A stretch of 7,317 bases of DNA, taken from Caldifarciminota bacterium. Lineage in GTDB: Bacteria; Hydrothermota; Hydrothermia; B15-G9; WFZT01. This document shows, piece by piece, positions 1-6,205 of this stretch. Location of the stretch: NCBI GenBank assembly GCA_026986235.1, contig JALSOY010000235.1:1-7317 (forward strand). The letters run 5' to 3'. The notes under the pieces are model-generated. The model did no database searches. It was not told the origin of the DNA and worked only from the letters and a program-made list of their open reading frames with translations. The position numbers and the translations under genes are program-made. Position 1 is the first letter of the stretch. Each line of letters starts with the position of its first letter.

Positions 1-122
1 TCTCTCTCGTACTCCTCGGTTTTGGGTCCCTGAGTGATCCAGCCCGAGCGGATGACCTCGATTACAGCCTCTTCCTCCTCGGGTCCGTAATCGAGGTCAA
101 AGAGTGGATAACGCCAGGGCAC
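1..122 (-). CDS. DegT/DnrJ/EryC1/StrS-family PLP-dependent aminotransferase, N-terminal fragment
   Basis: Partial gene: only the first 40 codons are present and the rest lies beyond the left edge. The translation begins M-P-W-R-Y-P-L-F-D-L-D-Y-G-P and continues with EEEEAVIEVIRSGWITQGPK-type sequence. This is the N-terminal signature of the DegT/DnrJ/EryC1/StrS sugar-aminotransferase family (fold type I, pyridoxal phosphate), where a proline-leucine segment is followed by a helix and the S-G-W-(I/L)-T-x-G-P-x-x-E-x-F/Y-E motif. Known members transaminate nucleotide-linked keto-sugars for lipopolysaccharide, glycan or antibiotic sugars. The PLP lysine and substrate residues are outside the window, so the substrate cannot be given. 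The GTG start at 122 is chosen because AAGGA lies 5 nt upstream, inside the end of pnp, and no in-frame ATG is closer. It begins 1 nt after the pnp stop, so it is probably co-transcribed and translationally coupled with pnp. Confidence 0.85.
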   Translation of the reverse strand, partial: MPWRYPLFDLDYGPEEEEAVIEVIRSGWITQGPKTEEYER

Positions 123-123
123 A

Positions 124-2226
124 CTAATCCTTTTTAATCTTTTTAACGCCACCCTGGAGGGCGGCCTTTCTCGAAAGTTTTATCCTGCCAAGATCGTCTA
201 TGTCTATGACTTTAACCAGTACCTTGTCCCCCACCTTGAGGACATCTTCTACCTTTTTCACCCTGGTATTGGCGAGTTCAGAGATGTGAACGAGTCCTTC
301 TTTGCCTGGGAGAATCTCAACGAAGGCACCAAAGGGAGCTATGCGGGTGACCTTACCGAGATAAACTGTGCCGACCTCCACTTCCTGTACCAGTTCACTG
401 ATCCGTTTTTTGGCCTCTTCAACGCCGTCCACACTCTGGCCGGAGATGAGAACTTTACCCGTGGTATCCTCGATCTCAATTCTCGTGTCAGTATCTTCCT
501 GGATTTTCCTGATGGTTCTTCCACCGGGACCTATGACTTCTCCGATCTTTTCCCGTGGAATCCAGATGGCTGCAACCTTGGGAGCGTACTTGGAAAGCTC
601 TTTTCTGGGGGAGCTGATGGTTGCGTCCATGACATCGAGGATGAAGTATCTTGCCTTTTTTGCCCTTTCAAAAGTGGCTTTGATTATATCAAGCCCAATA
701 CCCTTAATCTTGAGGTCAAGCTGGATGGCTGTAATCCCGTTTCTCGTACCGGCGACCTTGAAATCCATGTCGCCGTAGTGATCTTCGGCGCCTATGATGT
801 CTGTTAGGAGTTCGAATCTGTTTTCTTCTTTCACGAGTCCGATGGATATACCGGCAACAGAAGTTTTAAGGGGGACGCCTGCGTCCATAAGGGATAGGGA
901 TGCTCCGCATACAGTGGCCATGGATGTGGAGCCGTTGGACTCAAGTATGTCGGAGACGACTCTGATGGTGTATGGAAACTCATCCTCTGGTGGTATGAGG
1001 TTGGCAACTGCCTTTTCTGCAAGGGCGCCGTGTCCGATTTCCCTTCTTCCGGGACCTCTCAGGGGCTTTATCTCTCCAACTGAAAACGGCGGGAAATTGT
1101 AGTGGAGCATGAACCTTTTTTCTTCCTCGGGCTCAAGCTCCGAGAGTCTCTGAACATCCTCTGAAGTACCGAGTGTGGTGACCACCAGTGCCTGGGTCTC
1201 ACCACGCCTGAAAAGGGCGGATCCATGGGTACGCGGTAGTATCCCTATTTCTGCTGAAAGGGGTCTGATCTCGTCGAATTTTCTACCGTCGATCCTCGTT
1301 CCCTCTTCAAGTACCATCTTTCTCATGGTCTCACGCTCTATCTCGTAGAGTGCCGTCTCGATCTCAATCTTGCTGTCCGGAAAATCCTCCTGAAGGGCTT
1401 CGTGAACCTGCTTATGAATGGTAGCAAGTGTTTCCTGGCGGGTCTTCTTGTGGGCGATGTGCATGGCGTCGTGGATCATCTGTCCAAACTGCTCCTTTAT
1501 CCGAGATCTCAGCTCATCAGGTATGGGTAAAACCGTGGGTTCCCTTTTTTCAACCTCTACCTGCTCTATGAGTTCCTGCTGGAGTTCTGTCACCTGATTT
1601 ATGTAGGGCAGGGCAAACTCTATGGCCTCAATAAGGAGATCTTCAGCCACCTCTTTGCCCTCGAACTCAATCATGTGCACCTCGTCTCCCTGACCCACCA
1701 GTAGAAGATCGAACAGACTCTCGTTGAGCTGTGTGTTGGTGGGATTTATCACGAATTCGTCGTTGATGTAGCCCACGCGTACGGCGCCTATGGGGCCTTC
1801 AAAGGGAATGGGTGAGATACTGAGTGCCGCACTTGCTCCAATAATTCCCAGAAGGTGACCCTCGTTTTCCATATCGTAGGAGAGGAGGTAGGCAATGATT
1901 TCCACCTCGTCCATCATGCCCTTGGGGAAGCGTGGTCTGATTGAGCGATCGATGGCTCTTGAGTAGAGGATCTCTCTCTCCCGGGGTTTACCCTCCCTCT
2001 TGAAGTATCCGCCGGGGATTTTACCGGCAGCGTAGGACTGTTCTCTGTATTCCACGAGCAGGGGCAGGAAGTCCCTTTTCTCCTCCGAGGGTTTGGAAAC
2101 TGCGGTCACCAGGACGACGGTATCTCCATACTGAACCAAAACTGCGGCGTCAGCCTGTCTGGCTACCTTCCCTGTCCTTATCTCTAATTTTCGCCCTCCT
2201 ATCTCGGTGTCAACGATCTTTTCCAT
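124..2226 (-). CDS. pnp: Polyribonucleotide nucleotidyltransferase (PNPase)
   Basis: A 3'-5' exoribonuclease that degrades RNA by phosphorolysis to nucleoside diphosphates; in the family it works as a cytoplasmic trimer, often with RNase E/Y and a helicase. At 700 aa it is full length (E. coli about 711). Domain order is complete: first RNase PH-like domain (about 10-140), helical linker domain (about 145-290), catalytic second RNase PH domain (about 310-530), KH domain (about 552-612, GPGG loop at 566-569) and S1 domain (about 617-687). The phosphate/catalytic motifs GPGRREIGHG (391-400) and SNGSTSMA (430-437) are intact. D482, D488 and K490 match the E. coli catalytic D486, D492 and K494 in the EDHxGDMDFK motif. 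The ATG at 2226 follows the rpsO stop by 1 nt, with AGGGG (2232-2236) 5 nt upstream inside rpsO. There is no room for the RNase III-processed leader that controls pnp in E. coli, so expression must depend on the upstream ribosomal genes or on another mechanism. Confidence 0.99.
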   Translation of the reverse strand: MEKIVDTEIGGRKLEIRTGKVARQADAAVLVQYGDTVVLVTAVSKPSEEKRDFLPLLVEYREQSYAAGKIPGGYFKREGKPREREILYSRAIDRSIRPRFPKGMMDEVEIIAYLLSYDMENEGHLLGIIGASAALSISPIPFEGPIGAVRVGYINDEFVINPTNTQLNESLFDLLLVGQGDEVHMIEFEGKEVAEDLLIEAIEFALPYINQVTELQQELIEQVEVEKREPTVLPIPDELRSRIKEQFGQMIHDAMHIAHKKTRQETLATIHKQVHEALQEDFPDSKIEIETALYEIERETMRKMVLEEGTRIDGRKFDEIRPLSAEIGILPRTHGSALFRRGETQALVVTTLGTSEDVQRLSELEPEEEKRFMLHYNFPPFSVGEIKPLRGPGRREIGHGALAEKAVANLIPPEDEFPYTIRVVSDILESNGSTSMATVCGASLSLMDAGVPLKTSVAGISIGLVKEENRFELLTDIIGAEDHYGDMDFKVAGTRNGITAIQLDLKIKGIGLDIIKATFERAKKARYFILDVMDATISSPRKELSKYAPKVAAIWIPREKIGEVIGPGGRTIRKIQEDTDTRIEIEDTTGKVLISGQSVDGVEEAKKRISELVQEVEVGTVYLGKVTRIAPFGAFVEILPGKEGLVHISELANTRVKKVEDVLKVGDKVLVKVIDIDDLGRIKLSRKAALQGGVKKIKKD
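128..132 (-). promoter_or_regulatory. Shine-Dalgarno site for the aminotransferase gene, inside the pnp 3' end
   Basis: On the minus strand AAGGA sits over the last lysine and aspartate codons of pnp, 5 nt before the GTG at 122. It decides the start of the downstream aminotransferase and implies that ribosomes finishing pnp are well placed to reinitiate. Confidence 0.55.
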
Positions 2227-2227
2227 T

Positions 2228-2497
2228 TTAGCCCCTTATCCCAAGCTTCTTGATAACTTCCTGATACCTTACGAAGTTTTCCCGTTTCAGGTATCTTAAA
2301 AGTCTTTTCCTTTTACCAACCAGTTTTATGAGACCGTATCTGGAATGGACATCCTTCCTGTGGGTTTTTAAATGCTCGGTGATCTGTTTAATTCTTTCTG
2401 TCAAAAGGGCGATCTGGACCTCCGGGGAGCCAGTATCACCTTCAAATCTCTGCCATTCTTTAATGATTCTTTCTTTGTCTTCCTTCTCAAGTGCCAT
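2228..2497 (-). CDS. rpsO: 30S ribosomal protein uS15
   Basis: Primary 16S rRNA-binding protein of the small-subunit platform; it binds the central domain three-way junction early in assembly and helps form intersubunit bridge B4. The 89 aa length is standard. The diagnostic DTGSPEVQ (21-28) and HLKxHRKDxHSR (42-53) blocks are present, including T22, G23, Q28, H42, D49 and S52, the equivalents of rRNA-contacting residues in known S15 proteins. The ATG at 2497 has a strong AGGAGGT 6 nt upstream (2504-2510) that overlaps the rplI stop codon. The neighbour pnp starts 1 nt after the stop, the usual rpsO-pnp pairing. Only 11 nt separate it from rplI, so a free-standing S15 autoregulatory leader is not present unless it is embedded in the end of rplI. 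Confidence 0.98.
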   Translation of the reverse strand: MALEKEDKERIIKEWQRFEGDTGSPEVQIALLTERIKQITEHLKTHRKDVHSRYGLIKLVGKRKRLLRYLKRENFVRYQEVIKKLGIRG

Positions 2498-2508
2498 ACT
2501 GTGACCTC

Positions 2509-2952
2509 CTATTTTTTAACGACTTCGACCTTGAGTTTTGCTTCCACCTCAGGGTGAAGTTTTATTGGCACATAATGGGTTCCAAGAGTTCTTATGGAGT
2601 CTTCCATGCGGATCATGCCTTTCTGTAGCTCAATTCCCTTCTCTTTGAGGGCCGAGAGGATATCAACGGAACTGACGGCACCAAAGAGCTTATCGTCCTC
2701 CCCAGTTTTCACTGCAATGGTAATGGAAATGTTCTTTATCTTATTCGCAAGTTTCTCGGCTCTGGTTTTCTCCCTTTCTGCCTTCATTTTCCGGAGTTTT
2801 TCGTCGTTCCGGAATGCCTTCAGGTTTGACTCAGTAGCGGGTATTGCAAGATTTCTGGGTATTAAATAGTTTCTTGCGTATCCGTCGGAAACATTGACGA
2901 TTTCTCCCCTTTTCCCGACTCTTTCAACATCCTCTTTCAGGATAACCTTCAT
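2509..2952 (-). CDS. rplI: 50S ribosomal protein bL9
   Basis: Large-subunit protein bound at the base of the L1 stalk on 23S rRNA, linked in known bacteria to reading-frame maintenance. The 147 aa length is typical. The N-terminal globular domain (1-50) has the start MKVILKEDVERVGKRGEIV and the family signature GYARNYLIPRNLAIPAT (24-40). A long charged connecting helix (about 42-75, rich in K/E/R) and the C-terminal RNA-binding domain (about 76-147) follow. The ATG at 2952 is 17 nt after the rpsR stop, with GGAG 7 nt before it. It is the fourth gene of the rpsF operon, its common position in bacteria, and runs into rpsO with no terminator. Confidence 0.97.
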   Translation of the reverse strand: MKVILKEDVERVGKRGEIVNVSDGYARNYLIPRNLAIPATESNLKAFRNDEKLRKMKAEREKTRAEKLANKIKNISITIAVKTGEDDKLFGAVSSVDILSALKEKGIELQKGMIRMEDSIRTLGTHYVPIKLHPEVEAKLKVEVVKK

Positions 2953-2969
2953 TTTTACACTCCGTTTTT

Positions 2970-3194
2970 TTAGATGTAGTAGGCCTCGACGAAGGGAAGA
3001 AGGGCCATTATTCTTGCTCTTTTAATGGCACGGGAGAGCTGTCTCTGATGGTATGCACATGTGCCTGTGGTTCTCCTTGATAAAATTTTACCCCTTGCCG
3101 TGAGGTATTTTCTGAGTCTTTCCACATCTTTGTAATCGATTTCTTTAATTCCTTCCCTGCAAAACTCACAGGAGTTCTTTCTGACTTTTGCCAT
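2970..3194 (-). CDS. rpsR: 30S ribosomal protein bS18, cysteine-containing form
   Basis: Small-subunit platform protein that binds 16S rRNA as a heterodimer with bS6, encoded two genes upstream. At 74 aa it is normal length. The family core runs from YKDVERLRKYLTARGKIL through RRTTGTCAYHQRQLSRAIKRARIMALLPF to the C terminus. It carries C9-x2-C12 near the N terminus and C46-x2-H49 in the TGTCAYHQ segment. These four residues look like an intact zinc-ribbon ligand set, which many bS18 proteins have partly lost. Metal binding is inferred from this pattern. The ATG at 3194 has a very strong AAAGGAGGTG (3201-3210) that overlaps the ssb stop codon, so translation is probably coupled to ssb. Confidence 0.98.
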   Translation of the reverse strand: MAKVRKNSCEFCREGIKEIDYKDVERLRKYLTARGKILSRRTTGTCAYHQRQLSRAIKRARIMALLPFVEAYYI

Positions 3195-3208
3195 GTTTTA
3201 CACCTCCT

Positions 3209-3637
3209 TTAAAAAGGCAGATCGTCCTCACCGGGAGTGGTTTCCGGCGGGACCTCGTCTGTTATTGGCTCGTATGTTTCCTCCGTCATTCCAAACTTCT
3301 CAAGCATCTGTACGGACCTTGCAACGACTTCGATGGTCTTTCTCTTATTTCCCATACTGTCTTCCCATGTTCTGGACTGGAGTCTTCCTTCCACGACCAC
3401 GGGACTGCCCTTTGTAAGTCTGTCGTTTACCCTTTCAGCGAGTTGACCCCAGGTGGTGACATTGATAAACAGTGTATCCTCCTGCCACTGGCCTTCCTGA
3501 TCCCTATAGTTTCTTGAGACTGCGAGGCCAAATTTACAGACTGCCCTGCCGCTCGGTGTGTATCTCAATTCCGGACGCGCAGTAAGACGCCCGGAGAGAA
3601 TGACAAGGTTGATACTCGGGACTTTTATGTCAGCCAT
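3209..3637 (-). CDS. ssb: Single-stranded DNA-binding protein
   Basis: Binds and protects single-stranded DNA in replication, recombination and repair and recruits partner enzymes through its C-terminal tip; bacterial SSB normally acts as a homotetramer. The 142 aa protein has an OB fold (about 8-112) starting N-L-V-I-L-S-G-R-L-T-A-R-P-E-L-R-Y. The core includes F57, the VTTWGQLAE strand with W63, and GSPVVVEGRLQSRTW. A short acidic/proline linker (about 118-136) ends in DDLPF (138-142), the canonical partner-binding tip. The linker is short compared with E. coli SSB (178 aa), as in many other phyla. The start at 3637 overlaps the rpsF stop by one base (TAATG), so it is probably translated by termination-reinitiation. 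The nearest Shine-Dalgarno-like stretch, AGGGG, is rather far upstream. Confidence 0.97.
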   Translation of the reverse strand: MADIKVPSINLVILSGRLTARPELRYTPSGRAVCKFGLAVSRNYRDQEGQWQEDTLFINVTTWGQLAERVNDRLTKGSPVVVEGRLQSRTWEDSMGNKRKTIEVVARSVQMLEKFGMTEETYEPITDEVPPETTPGEDDLPF

Positions 3638-3936
3638 TATTTAACATCACCCCTCTTGATTATCATGCCCCTCATCAGGTTCTTGTTGAACCTGAACTCT
3701 TTTCTGAGGGCATCTGGTAGGGAAGGCTCGCCGATAAAGTAGTACACGGCGTAATAGCCTTCATTCTTTTTGTTTATCGGGTAGGCAAGCTGTCTCTTTC
3801 CCCATTCGTCTATTTTTTCCAGTTCTCCACCGTTGTCCTCTATTATGCTTTTCAGCGTGTTTATGGTGTTTCCTATCTCCTCATCCGGTATGTCCGGATC
3901 TATTATGACCATCATTTCATAGCTTCTCTTCTTCAT
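3637..3936 (-). CDS. rpsF: 30S ribosomal protein bS6
   Basis: Platform protein that pairs with bS18 before binding the central domain of 16S rRNA. At 99 aa it matches the family core length without the long acidic tail seen in E. coli. Diagnostic segments are the first strand RSYEMMVIIDPDIPDEE, the central GKRQLAYPINKKNEGYYAVYYF strand pair and the C-terminal RFNKNLMRGMIIK strand, giving the ferredoxin-like fold. The ATG at 3936 has AGGAGG (3941-3946) 4 nt upstream. It is the first gene of the minus-strand operon, preceded by a promoter and three leader hairpins. In other bacteria the bS6:bS18 complex represses this operon by binding its leader, so that is a reasonable regulatory guess here. 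Confidence 0.97.
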   Translation of the reverse strand: MKKRSYEMMVIIDPDIPDEEIGNTINTLKSIIEDNGGELEKIDEWGKRQLAYPINKKNEGYYAVYYFIGEPSLPDALRKEFRFNKNLMRGMIIKRGDVK

Positions 3937-3951
3937 TTTACCTCCTCTGGA

Positions 3952-3992
3952 CCTGATTTTTTATCAGGGACGCCCTCTACACTGAGAGCGTC
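3952..3992 (-). promoter_or_regulatory. Tandem hairpins in the rpsF operon leader
   Basis: Two stem-loops abut each other just before the rpsF Shine-Dalgarno site when read on the minus strand. The first (3969-3992) has 9-bp arms GACGCTCTC and GAGGGCGTC, including one G-U pair, around a 6-nt loop. The second (3952-3968) has 6-bp arms CCTGAT and ATCAGG around five A residues. It ends 5 nt before AGGAGG. The arms are seen directly. A role in translational control by bS6:bS18 is inferred from other bacteria. No U-tract follows either stem, so they are not ordinary terminators. Confidence 0.5.
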
Positions 3993-3996
3993 TTCT

Positions 3997-4011
3997 GACT
4001 TTCAAAAAGCC
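3997..4011 (-). promoter_or_regulatory. Small hairpin near the predicted 5' end of the rpsF transcript
   Basis: On the minus strand GGCTTT and AAAGTC can pair (6 bp with one G-U) around a 3-nt loop TTG. It lies right after CCC at 4012-4014, close to the predicted transcription start, and 4 nt before the larger leader hairpin. It might protect the 5' end or be part of a leader binding site. It is short enough to arise by chance. Confidence 0.3.
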
Positions 4012-4019
4012 GGGTTCTT

Positions 4020-4048
4020 ATATTATTTTAAGCGAGAGCAAATTTCAA
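4020..4048 (-). promoter_or_regulatory. Predicted sigma70-type promoter of the rpsF operon
   Basis: On the minus strand a -35 element TTGAAA (4043-4048) is followed after a 17-nt spacer by TAATAT (4020-4025). The -35 matches 5 of 6 and the -10 matches 4 of 6 consensus bases. Transcription would begin near 4013, giving a leader of about 77 nt before rpsF. Confidence 0.55.
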
Positions 4049-4083
4049 GATTGATGATTAACACCCACCATGGATTGACTATT

Positions 4084-4112
4084 AATTTATTCCATGCAGC
4101 CTAAAAAATCAA
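4084..4112 (-). promoter_or_regulatory. Possible second, weaker upstream promoter for the rpsF operon
   Basis: On the minus strand TTGATT (4107-4112) and TAAATT (4084-4089) are 17 nt apart. Both hexamers are weaker than those of the nearer promoter and the region is AT-rich, so a chance match is quite possible. If used, it would start transcripts near 4077. Confidence 0.25.
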
Positions 4113-4122
4113 TCGGCTGTGT

Positions 4123-4151
4123 TTGAAAGAACTGTCCTGAAAAGCTATAAT
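4123..4151 (+). promoter_or_regulatory. Predicted sigma70-type promoter of metG
   Basis: TTGAAA (4123-4128) and a perfect TATAAT (4146-4151) are separated by the ideal 17 nt. Transcription should begin near 4158, leaving only about 24 nt of leader before the ATG at 4182. So short a leader rules out a T-box or other tRNA-sensing riboswitch under this promoter. It diverges from the rpsF promoter, with the two -35 elements about 75 nt apart. Confidence 0.75.
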
Positions 4152-4167
4152 TAACCAAATTTTTCAA

Positions 4168-4173
4168 AAGGAG
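4168..4173 (+). promoter_or_regulatory. Shine-Dalgarno site that fixes the metG start
   Basis: AAGGAG ends 8 nt before the ATG at 4182. Its last G is the first base of an in-frame GTG at 4173, so that GTG cannot sensibly be the start, and the ATG is preferred. Confidence 0.8.
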
Positions 4174-4181
4174 TGGTCCAG

Positions 4182-6203
4182 ATGGAGAAGTTGCTGGTAA
4201 CCAGTGCATTGCCTTATGCAAATGGTCCCCTGCACATAGGACACATTGCAGGGGCGTACCTCCCCGCTGACATCTATGTTCGTTACAAAAGACTGAAGGG
4301 AGACGATGTCGTTTACATCTGTGGTACAGACGAACACGGTGTCGCAATCACCATAGCCGCCGAGAAAAAGGGTATCACACCCAAAGAACTCGTGGATTTC
4401 TACTACGAAGATATAAAGAACAGTTTCGAGAAACTGGGCATCTCCTTTGACAACTTTTCAAGGACATCAAAGCCCATCCACCATAAAACATCTCAGGAGT
4501 TTTTCCTGAAAATCTACAGGCGTGGTTTCATTTACAAAAAGGAAATTGAGCAGTTTTACTGTCCTAACTGCAAGAGGTTTTTACCCGACAGGTATGTTGA
4601 GGGAACATGCCCTTACTGCGGGTATCCCCATGCCCGTGGCGATCAGTGTGAAAAGTGTGGCAGGTGGCTTGAGCCCACGGAGCTCGTAAATCCCAGGTGC
4701 GCCATCTGCGGGACCACTCCTGTTATAAAGAAAACATACCACTACTATTTCAAGCTGTCCGGGTTTTCTGATGCCTTGAAAGAATGGCTTGAGTCAAAGG
4801 ACTGGAAAGAAAATGTTAAAAACACCGCACTCGGCTGGATCAAAGAGGGTCTCAAGGACAGAGCTATTACCAGAGACCTTGAGTGGGGTGTACCGGTTCC
4901 ACTACCTGAGGCAAAGGGAAAGGTCCTCTATGTCTGGTTTGATGCGCCCATTGGATACATCTCTTCCACCAAAGAGTGGGCCGAAAAAATAGGGAAACCT
5001 GACAGATGGAAGGATTACTGGCTGGATCCACAGACGAGACTCATCCATTTTATCGGAAAGGATAACATCGTATTCCACGCTATCGTGTGGCCCGCCATGC
5101 TCATGGCGCACGGGGACTATGTACTTCCTGATAATGTACCTGCGAATGAATTTATGAACCTTATGGGAGATAAGATCTCCACATCCCGCGGCTGGGCCAT
5201 CTGGATACCCGAATTCGTAGATTCCTTCGGTCCTGACTATGTGAGGTTTGGCCTTGCTTTCGCCCTTCCCGAATACAAGGATTCCGATTTCAACTTCTAC
5301 GAATTCCAGCAGAGGGTGAATTCAGAACTCGCCGATAACTTCGGGAACTTTGTCAACAGAACCCTGAGCTTCATCAAAAATTACCTTGGAGGCAGGATTC
5401 CTGAGGCAAAGGACTTCAAAGACATGGACCTTGAGGTGATCCGGGCGATTGAAGAGGCTCCGGAAAAGGTGGGCCGGCACCTCGAAAGATTCGAGATGAG
5501 AAAGGCACTCCGTGAGATCCTTGACCTTTCCAACTTCGCCAACAGGTACTTCGATTACAAAAGACCCTGGGCCACGAGAAAAACAGACAGGGAGGAGACG
5601 GCAAGAACACTCTATCTCTGTGCCTCCCTCGTCAAAACACTTTCCGTTCTATCAGAGCCCTTTATCCCTTTCGGGGCAAGAAAAATCAGGGAAATGCTCA
5701 ACATCAAAAAGGATCTTACATGGCAAGATGCGGGGAAAATCGACCTTGAACCCGGGACTGAACTTGGAAGGATTGAGATACTCTACAGGAAAATTCCTGA
5801 TGAAAAGATAGAGGCAGAGGTTCAGAAGTTAAAGTCAAGACTTGAAAAACCTGTGGAGGAGGAAAGGGTGGAAGAAAAGAAGGTTTCATTTGAGGAATTT
5901 CAGAAACTCGATATCAGGATAGGGAAAGTTGTTGAGGCAGAAAAGGTTAAAGGGGCAGATAAGCTTCTGAAGCTCAGGGTGGACATTGGAGAAAAGATCA
6001 TTACCCTCGTTGCAGGAATTGCACTTCACTATCAGCCAGAAGAGGTCATTGGCAAGGAGCTTCCCGTTCTCACGAATCTCGAGCCGCGGAAGATCCGGGG
6101 GATCCTTTCCCAGGGAATGATCCTTGCATCAGTTGATAAAGAGGGAAAGGTGGTACTGCTTCATCCTGATAAAGAGGTGCCACCGGGAACAAAAGTCAGC
6201 TGA
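4182..6203 (+). CDS. metG: Methionyl-tRNA synthetase with C-terminal tRNA-binding domain
   Basis: Charges tRNA-Met (initiator and elongator) with methionine using ATP, in the cytoplasm. The 673 aa protein has a class I Rossmann domain with ALPYANGPLHIGH (9-21, HIGH at 18-21). The connective domain carries four CxxC pairs (C127/C130, C143/C146, C156/C159, C173/C176), enough for two zinc knuckles. YVWFDAPIGY (250-259) belongs to the catalytic core. The second signature is KISTSR (331-336), a variant of KMSKS that also occurs in some other MetRS lineages. A helical anticodon-binding domain (about 375-530) includes NRYFDYKRPW, whose W463 probably corresponds to the anticodon-reading tryptophan. 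A charged linker (about 540-567) leads to a Trbp111/EMAPII-like OB domain (about 568-673: FQKLDIRIGKVVEAEKVKGA, LVAGI, KIRGILSQGMILA). Arginine is mostly AGA/AGG. The next gene begins 2 nt after the TGA. Confidence 0.98.
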   Translation: MEKLLVTSALPYANGPLHIGHIAGAYLPADIYVRYKRLKGDDVVYICGTDEHGVAITIAAEKKGITPKELVDFYYEDIKNSFEKLGISFDNFSRTSKPIHHKTSQEFFLKIYRRGFIYKKEIEQFYCPNCKRFLPDRYVEGTCPYCGYPHARGDQCEKCGRWLEPTELVNPRCAICGTTPVIKKTYHYYFKLSGFSDALKEWLESKDWKENVKNTALGWIKEGLKDRAITRDLEWGVPVPLPEAKGKVLYVWFDAPIGYISSTKEWAEKIGKPDRWKDYWLDPQTRLIHFIGKDNIVFHAIVWPAMLMAHGDYVLPDNVPANEFMNLMGDKISTSRGWAIWIPEFVDSFGPDYVRFGLAFALPEYKDSDFNFYEFQQRVNSELADNFGNFVNRTLSFIKNYLGGRIPEAKDFKDMDLEVIRAIEEAPEKVGRHLERFEMRKALREILDLSNFANRYFDYKRPWATRKTDREETARTLYLCASLVKTLSVLSEPFIPFGARKIREMLNIKKDLTWQDAGKIDLEPGTELGRIEILYRKIPDEKIEAEVQKLKSRLEKPVEEERVEEKKVSFEEFQKLDIRIGKVVEAEKVKGADKLLKLRVDIGEKIITLVAGIALHYQPEEVIGKELPVLTNLEPRKIRGILSQGMILASVDKEGKVVLLHPDKEVPPGTKVS

Positions 6204-6205
6204 AG

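Noticed and set aside
286..1102. Plus-strand open frames opposite pnp (up to 173 codons)
   Set aside because: They are antisense to a full-length, well-conserved PNPase, have no Shine-Dalgarno site I can support, and their translations resemble no family.
3952..3968. CCTGAT/ATCAGG hairpin as a rho-independent terminator
   Set aside because: The T or A run lies in the loop, not after the stem, and no U-tract follows on either strand. It also sits upstream of rpsF, where a terminator would block its own operon.
4152..4181. T-box or methionine/SAM riboswitch before metG
   Set aside because: The strong promoter leaves only about 24 nt of leader, too short for any such element.
4173..4181. Upstream GTG start giving metG three extra residues
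   Set aside because: This GTG overlaps the Shine-Dalgarno sequence. The ATG at 4182 has correct spacing and gives the usual MEKLLVTSALPYANG start.
4087..4347. Minus-strand open frame of 86 codons across the metG promoter and 5' end
   Set aside because: It is antisense to the conserved MetRS HIGH region, and its translation has no family likeness.
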